This document shows positions 14,478 to 15,350 of a stretch of 15,350 bases of DNA, one piece after another. The DNA comes from JAOAJF01 sp046295675 (GTDB lineage Archaea > Micrarchaeota > Micrarchaeia > Anstonellales > Anstonellaceae). Position numbers and translations under genes: made by a program. The first letter of the stretch is position 1, and every line of letters begins with the position of its first letter. Below the pieces are notes generated by a model. That model saw only the letters and a list, made by a program, of their open reading frames with translations. It was not told where the DNA came from and did no database searches. The stretch is from the NCBI GenBank assembly GCA_046295675.1, contig JBKBMW010000017.1, positions 1-15,350 on the forward strand, in the 5' to 3' direction.

Positions 14478-14876
14478 ATGGCTAAAAAAACTCAAGATTC
14501 TAAAAATATTGAAAAACAAAATAAAGAAATAGAAATTTCTCAAACTAAAAAGCCTCAATCCAAAAAAGAGAAAAATCAAAAAAATTCCTCAGAGGTTTCA
14601 CAATCAAGTAGTTCTTCTCAAGATATAGATAGTGTTTTGCTTTATCCAATCACAACTGAAAAGGTTATCAATTCAATTGAATCACAAAACCAATTGGTTT
14701 TTGCAACAAAACTTTCTGCTACAAAAAAACAAATAAAAGAAGAATTTGAAAGGCAGTTCAAGGTGAAAGTAAAAAAAGTAAACACAAAAATAAGCCCAAA
14801 GGGAATAAAACACGCCTACATTAAATTAAAAGAAGGAAAGGCAGATGACATTGCCGCCCAATTAAAAATGATTTAA
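14478..14876 (+). CDS. rpl23: Large ribosomal subunit protein L23 with extended N-terminus
   Basis: L23 stands at the tunnel exit and docks signal recognition particle and chaperones. The core (about 50-132) has the family pattern: LLYPITTEKVINSIESQN, then FATKLSATKKQIKEEFERQF, KVKKVNTKISPKG and KHAYIKL. The first ~48 residues are low-complexity, Lys/Gln/Ser-rich and probably disordered, and are absent from the usual ~85-residue archaeal protein. The ATG at 14478 is preferred to a GTG at 14469 because GTGAT (14469-14473) then acts as ribosome binding site. It is 13 bases after L4. Confidence 0.95.
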   Translation: MAKKTQDSKNIEKQNKEIEISQTKKPQSKKEKNQKNSSEVSQSSSSSQDIDSVLLYPITTEKVINSIESQNQLVFATKLSATKKQIKEEFERQFKVKVKKVNTKISPKGIKHAYIKLKEGKADDIAAQLKMI

Positions 14877-14888
14877 GGTGATAAAAAA

Positions 14889-15350
14889 ATGGGAAAGCTT
14901 CTAAAACAGCAAAGAAGAGGAAAGGGCTCGTTAGCTTATAGAGCTCCATCTCATCGATATAAGGCTGCTATTTCATTTAGAAAATTAGATGATATTGAAA
15001 AAAATTCTTTTTTGGAAGGGCAGGTAATAGAATTTGTAGATGATCCTGCTTATCAAGCAATTTTAATGAGAATAAAGTTTACAAATAATGAGGAGATTTT
15101 TTCCCCAGCACCAGAAGGGATTGCTATTGGTGATAAAATTTATAGTGGTGCTCTTGGAAAAATTGAAAAAGGTTCAATCCTACCACTCTCAAAAATTCCA
15201 GATGGTTTGTATATTTATAATATTGAAAGAACTCCAGGAGATGGCGGAAAACTTATAAGAGCTCCTGGAAGTTATGCCATTTTAATTTCAAAGGAAAATC
15301 AAAAGGCATATATAAAATTACCATCTAAAAAAACCATAGTGTTAGATGAA
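14889..15350 (+). CDS. rpl2: Large ribosomal subunit protein L2 (3' end cut by window edge)
   Basis: L2 contacts 23S rRNA and is needed for subunit joining and peptidyl transfer. The first 154 residues are visible and remain open to the window edge; archaeal L2 is about 240 residues, so roughly a third is missing. The N-terminus GKLLKQQRRGKGSLAYRAPSHRYKA and the later IPDGLYIYNIERTPGDGGKL followed by RAPGSYAILIS and KLPSKKT are family hallmarks. GGTGAT lies a few bases before the ATG and 12 bases separate it from L23. The catalytic-histidine region lies beyond the window. Confidence 0.96.
   Translation, partial: MGKLLKQQRRGKGSLAYRAPSHRYKAAISFRKLDDIEKNSFLEGQVIEFVDDPAYQAILMRIKFTNNEEIFSPAPEGIAIGDKIYSGALGKIEKGSILPLSKIPDGLYIYNIERTPGDGGKLIRAPGSYAILISKENQKAYIKLPSKKTIVLDE

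Noticed and set aside
1..15350. CRISPR array, insertion sequence or prophage
   Set aside because: I saw no regularly spaced repeats, transposase, integrase or phage genes anywhere in the window.

Overview
The window reads as an AT-rich archaeal chromosome segment (roughly one third G+C by eye). The signs are two archaeal-type FtsZ genes, a Hef-type helicase, the small subunit of replication factor C, a diphthamide-synthesis amidotransferase, an archaeal/eukaryotic-type isoleucyl-tRNA synthetase and an L3-L4-L23-L2 ribosomal block of archaeal type. Translation starts are mostly preceded by GGTGA or GGTGAT a few bases upstream, and genes end in T-runs rather than GC-rich hairpins. Short intergenic gaps and several small proteins without known families suggest a DPANN-type lineage. 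That placement is an inference and no phylum can be fixed from this window.

Left part (1-5350): ftsZ copy one (cut by the left edge), a Hef-like SF2 helicase without a nuclease domain, ftsZ copy two, a 364-bp region with possible gene remnants and regulatory elements, and a predicted exported protein. The C-terminal ~65 residues of that protein look like a Bacteroidota type IX secretion (Por) sorting domain.

Middle (5400-8190): tRNA-Ala(CGC) abuts a Dph6 gene that has no ATG, GTG or TTG start after the tRNA. A membrane-anchored protein of unknown function follows on the minus strand, then a divergent [2Fe-2S] ferredoxin that reads into tRNA-Ser(UGA), then rfcS on the minus strand.

Right part (8190-15350): ileS, a cluster of a 54-aa two-helix membrane protein, a 111-aa unknown protein and a phosphoribosyltransferase, then the ribosomal operon rpl3-rpl4-rpl23-rpl2 (rpl2 cut by the right edge). 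The ribosomal operon is preceded by a leader that can fold into three consecutive hairpins.

Most of the content is information processing and cell division. The least ordinary items are the type IX-like exported protein, the tRNA-Ala/dph6 junction, the structured L3 leader, and the helicase with unusual motif VI between the two ftsZ genes.
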